A stretch of 64,000 nucleotides of DNA from an uncultured Acidimicrobiaceae bacterium (GTDB lineage: Bacteria > Actinomycetota > Acidimicrobiia > Spongiisociales > SHLN01), in contig CAMYMH010000038.1 in assembly GCA_947259275.1 (NCBI GenBank), positions 1 through 64,000 on the forward strand. The letters are read 5' to 3'. This document shows positions 61,312 to 64,000 of this stretch, piece by piece (within the stretch, counting starts at the first letter, position 1; each line of letters starts with the position of its first letter). The notes below the pieces were generated by a model. It made no database searches, was not told the DNA's origin, and was given only the letters and a program-made list of their open reading frames with translations. The translations under genes were made by a program, and so were the position numbers.

Positions 61312-62043
61312 TCAGCCAACGAAGTCGAGGACCAGGCGGATGAAGGCGTCGTACTCGTCGCGGTGCATGGAATGCGAGCCCCCGGCGATGGTGTAGAACT
61401 CGATGTTCGGGTTCATATCGGCCAGGCTGGCTCCCAGCGCCGGCGGAACCAGCGGGTCGGTGGCGGCACCCAGCAACAACGTCGGGATCTCGAGCGCGGC
61501 GACGGCCCCGACCACATTCCACCCCGGGTTGTCAACGATCGAGGCCTCGATCACCGCCCGTCCCGCCTGGTTCTGGGCTTCCAGCTTGATGCGGGCATCT
61601 TCGTGGTGCCAGGTCGGATTGGCCGCCATGAGATCCTCCAACGTGATGTCAGGGCCGAGGCCGGTCGTCACGTACTCGACTGCGATGCCCTGGTCGAGGA
61701 TCACGAGCAGCGGGTCTTCGAGGACGACTCGCCGGGTCCAACCCGGCCGGTCGATCAGTGCCTGCACGACGGCCGCTCCCCCGAGCGAGTGGCCCAGCAC
61801 GACGTCCCAGTCACCGCCGAGGGCCAACAGATCGGCCGCATAGGAAGGCACCCGGTAATCGCCCGGTCGGTCACTGTGACCGTGGCCGCGCAGGTCAACG
61901 CCGATCACGTGAAAACCCGCTTCGGCCAGGGCAGGGCCCACCCGCCACCAGCCGGCGGCGTTTGAACCAAGCCCGTGGACGAGGAGAAGCCGGCGATCGC
62001 CGCTCCCCCATTCGATCTGCTCGAGCTGAATCGGCGTGGGCAT
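61312..62043 (-). CDS. Alpha/beta hydrolase
   Basis: The 243-residue product has the alpha/beta-hydrolase set: LLLVHGLGSNAAGWWRV (oxyanion region), GVDLRGHGHSDRPGDY, the nucleophile elbow VLGHSLGGAAVVQ (Ser), the acidic residue in LLLGAATDPLVP, and the catalytic His in IAGGSHSMHRDEYDAF. The substrate is unknown. ATG 62043 is chosen because the longer frame reads through an intergenic repeat. Confidence 0.9.
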   Translation of the reverse strand: MPTPIQLEQIEWGSGDRRLLLVHGLGSNAAGWWRVGPALAEAGFHVIGVDLRGHGHSDRPGDYRVPSYAADLLALGGDWDVVLGHSLGGAAVVQALIDRPGWTRRVVLEDPLLVILDQGIAVEYVTTGLGPDITLEDLMAANPTWHHEDARIKLEAQNQAGRAVIEASIVDNPGWNVVGAVAALEIPTLLLGAATDPLVPPALGASLADMNPNIEFYTIAGGSHSMHRDEYDAFIRLVLDFVG

Positions 62044-62059
62044 CAGGCTCCGTTTCTCT

Positions 62060-62225
62060 CCTCCCCCGGAGGAGGAGGGAACCTCCCGGGTCGGGCAAGT
62101 CTTCGAGTTGCCGGAGTCACGAAGTGGTTCCCAAGGAGTGCGGAGCGTTCCCGCCCCCCTACCCCCGCCTTCGGCGGCGGTGTTTTCCTCCCGGCTGCGC
62201 CGGGGGAACTGGTCAACCGATAAGG
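62060..62225. repeat. Short intergenic hairpin repeats
   Basis: CTCCTCCCCCGGAGGAGG, CCGCC-TTC-GGCGG and CCCGGC-TGC-GCCGGG lie in the 195-base gap. They fit the same style of trinucleotide-loop hairpins as the other clusters. No gene is supported. Confidence 0.55.
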
Positions 62226-62237
62226 GCCGCTGGTCAC

Positions 62238-63341
62238 CTAGCGGAGCTCGTGGCCGACCAGGTTCATGAATTCGGCGCGAGTGCGGGCATCGGATCGGAA
62301 GGAACCGCGCAGTGCCGAGGTGATCATCTCGCTGTTCTGCTTCTGGACTCCCCGCATGAGCATGCATAGGTGGGCGGCCTCCATGACCACCCCCACCCCG
62401 AGCGGATCGAGGCACTCCATGAGGGCATCCGCCACCTGATTGGAGAGTCGCTCCTGAATCTGCATCCGGCGGGCAAAGACGTCAACGATCCTGGCAAGTT
62501 TGCTGACGCCGATCACCCGGCCGTCCGGGATGTAGGCGACGTGAGCCCGACCGAAGAAAGGCAGCATGTGATGCTCGCACATTGAGTAGAACTCGATGTC
62601 CTTGAGCATCACCATCTCCGAGTCCGGAGATTGGAAGATGGCGTTGTTGACGACTTCCTTGAGGCTCTGGGTGTAACCACCGGTGAGAAACGCCATCGAC
62701 TTGGCCACCCTGAACGGAGTCCGCCGGACGCCCTCCCGATCGGGGTCCTCGCCCAGGATCTCCAGCTGTTCTCGCACCAACGCCTCGAAGCGGGGGTTGA
62801 AGGTCTCGTCGGCGGGCCCGTACTCTTCGAAGGCATCGTCAGGAGTGAGATCGAGATCTTGTTCGGCCATGGGGACCTTCCTCAGGGTCGGAGGCAATGA
62901 TTGTTCAGCGATTTGGGCCACGGTCTTATTCCGACCGGGGACGACCCAGTCCCCCGCCACCTCAGCGGCGGGGACGGCTACATAGGAGTATTCGGAAAGA
63001 TCGGGGTCGGGGATGCCGAGTTCTGCATCTTCCAGGTCGTCGTAGAGGACCACATCGAGGTCGATCGAACGCGGGGCATTCTTGTCCTCAGTTCGTATGC
63101 GCCCGAGGCCGGCCTCGATCCCGCGTAGTGTCGCCTTGAGGGTGGCCGGGTCGAGAGTGGTTTCGAGAACGACCACGGCATTCAAGAAGGCGGGATAGTC
63201 GCCGCCGATGGCGGGGGATTCGAAGATGCAGCTCGTCTCTCGAACCGTCAACTCCGGATGTTGGTGCATGGCTCGCACCGCGGCCGGCAAGTTCTTGTGG
63301 CGATCAACATTGCTCCCGAGCGATACCAGCGCCCTGCTCAT
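62238..63341 (-). CDS. Bifunctional HPPK (FolK)-GTP cyclohydrolase I (FolE) fusion
   Basis: The 367-residue frame joins two folate enzymes. Residues 1 to about 155 are [43 protein letters not shown]. Residues about 170-367 are GTP cyclohydrolase [37 protein letters not shown] (zinc Cys and His), [33 protein letters not shown]. FolE alone could start at ATG 62870 ([12 protein letters not shown]), so two products cannot be excluded. FolE makes dihydroneopterin triphosphate and HPPK pyrophosphorylates a later pterin. It overlaps folB by four bases, which completes FolE-FolB-FolK in one unit; FolP is absent. Confidence 0.85.
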   Translation of the reverse strand: MSRALVSLGSNVDRHKNLPAAVRAMHQHPELTVRETSCIFESPAIGGDYPAFLNAVVVLETTLDPATLKATLRGIEAGLGRIRTEDKNAPRSIDLDVVLYDDLEDAELGIPDPDLSEYSYVAVPAAEVAGDWVVPGRNKTVAQIAEQSLPPTLRKVPMAEQDLDLTPDDAFEEYGPADETFNPRFEALVREQLEILGEDPDREGVRRTPFRVAKSMAFLTGGYTQSLKEVVNNAIFQSPDSEMVMLKDIEFYSMCEHHMLPFFGRAHVAYIPDGRVIGVSKLARIVDVFARRMQIQERLSNQVADALMECLDPLGVGVVMEAAHLCMLMRGVQKQNSEMITSALRGSFRSDARTRAEFMNLVGHELR

Positions 63342-63718
63342 GAGCCGATGACCTCGGCCCGCGTGCGGTGGATGGTCACACCAACTGATCGCGTGAACGT
63401 GACGGCCCCCGGTTTCTCTGCGGTGATTTCGACTTCCTCGATCCGACCATCGGTCTCGAAACAGATCCGGGCCAGGTCGGCGACCAGCTTCTCGACGAGG
63501 CCCGGCTTCGAGCTCTCGATATGGGCATACATCGCCTTGGTGATGGTCGAGTAATTGACCGAATCCTCCATTGCATCGCTCTCGCCCGCCGCCCGGGTGT
63601 CAAAGTAGAGCGTCGCATTCACGAGCACATCCTGCGGCGTCACCCGCTCATCCGGATTGATCCCGATTATGGCGTGGACGAGCAGGTCCCGGATGTGGAT
63701 CCGGTCCAACCCCACCAT
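63338..63718 (-). CDS. folB: Dihydroneopterin aldolase
   Basis: The 126-residue product begins [23 protein letters not shown] and contains [27 protein letters not shown] and [21 protein letters not shown], the conserved blocks of FolB. It converts dihydroneopterin to hydroxymethyl-dihydropterin plus glycolaldehyde. ATG 63718 is preferred over GTG 63730. Its 5' end lies in the first copy of a 152-bp tandem duplication, so a second, truncated copy of the start exists upstream at 63826-63870. Confidence 0.93.
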   Translation of the reverse strand: MVGLDRIHIRDLLVHAIIGINPDERVTPQDVLVNATLYFDTRAAGESDAMEDSVNYSTITKAMYAHIESSKPGLVEKLVADLARICFETDGRIEEVEITAEKPGAVTFTRSVGVTIHRTRAEVIGS

Positions 63719-63977
63719 CAGCCCACCCACCCTGATCGGCCACGCCGGTCGATAGGGCAGGGGCCCCCATCGACACCGCGATGAGGGCTGCCCACCGGGC
63801 AGCTACGAAGAGCCAGCAAACAGGCGTGGACGAGCAGGTCCCGGATGTGGATCCGATCCAACCCCACCATCAGCCCACCCACCCTGACCGGCCACGCCGG
63901 TCGATGGGGCAGGGGCCCCCATCGACACCGCGATGAGGGCTGCCCACCGGGCAGCTACGAAGAGCCAGCAAACAGGC
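63674..63977. repeat. 152-bp tandem duplication including the folB 5' end
   Basis: Copy 1 spans 63674-63825 and copy 2 63826-63977, with only a few differences. A third copy begins at 63978 (GTGGACGAG) and then diverges after about nine bases. Each copy holds about 45 bases of the folB 5' coding end plus the upstream region. The upstream ATG opens a fused frame that starts [15 protein letters not shown] and then runs out of folB sequence to a stop after about 50 codons. Confidence 0.85.
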
Positions 63978-64000
63978 GTGGACGAGATTGGCGACGGTCG

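Overview
This window is high-GC DNA with dense bidirectional genes, frequent ATGA/GTGA gene overlaps, GTG starts, and many lipoproteins carrying Thr-rich linkers. The gene content points to the actinobacterial phylum and most resembles an acidimicrobial-type lineage: FG-GAP-like repeats of the form GDWDGDG.D..G, a fused branched-chain E1 enzyme, Thr-rich secreted lipoproteins and DUF3179. No rRNA or other taxonomic marker is present, so the assignment is an inference.

Layout. 1-3.8 kb holds a GNAT acetyltransferase, a small membrane protein and a CPA2 cation/proton antiporter. 4.0-10.3 kb is a tRNA-Lys integration hot spot. A frameshifted tyrosine recombinase (A) abuts a 48-bp copy of the tRNA-Lys 3' end. 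Then follows a 5-kb segment with a nuclease-helicase, a truncated HAF-repeat protein and a second broken recombinase (B), ending in the intact tRNA-Lys(TTT) that carries the second 48-bp copy. 10.4-25.3 kb is chromosomal: sulfurtransferase, 5'-3' exonuclease, ferredoxin-NADP reductase-like flavoprotein, trans-sulfuration PLP enzyme, PEBP protein, TypA, a DUF3179 operon, DUF983, CapA-like protein, DUF2237 and DinB. 25.3-26.0 kb is a tRNA Glu-Asp-Phe cluster with tRNA-derived fragments. 26.4-39.7 kb holds secreted lipoproteins, Leu-type dehydrogenase plus fused branched-chain 2-oxoacid dehydrogenase E1 (a likely branched-chain amino acid degradation operon), kynureninase, SGNH hydrolases and a parallel beta-helix protein. 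39.9-44.9 kb pairs an ECF-like sigma factor with two large paralogous Asp-box proteins. 45.5-55.7 kb holds a MaoC hydratase, quinone reductase, M1 peptidase, SDR, a cyclic 2,3-diphosphoglycerate synthetase-like GTPase, a lipoprotein/sigma/anti-sigma operon, and a divergent glycolate-oxidase-like/aminotransferase pair. 55.9-64 kb holds membrane proteins, MoaA, an Nfu-N protein, a methyltransferase-like protein, a structured RNA locus, an alpha/beta hydrolase, and folate genes (folB and a folK-folE fusion) next to a 152-bp tandem duplication.

Most notable signals. (1) DUF3179 has an in-frame TGA exactly where the first Cys of its CPLC motif belongs, followed at the right distance by a hairpin with a GGUCC loop, so it is a candidate selenoprotein. 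(2) 60.1-60.34 kb encodes a highly structured RNA with several GNRA-capped hairpins and a clear terminator. (3) Intergenic regions carry a mosaic of short hairpin repeats whose stems covary between copies. (4) Two sigma-linked proteins share an unrecognised repeat domain of about 70 residues inserted in Asp-box propellers. (5) The tRNA-Lys site carries tandem decayed islands whose only intact-looking cargo is a nuclease-helicase.
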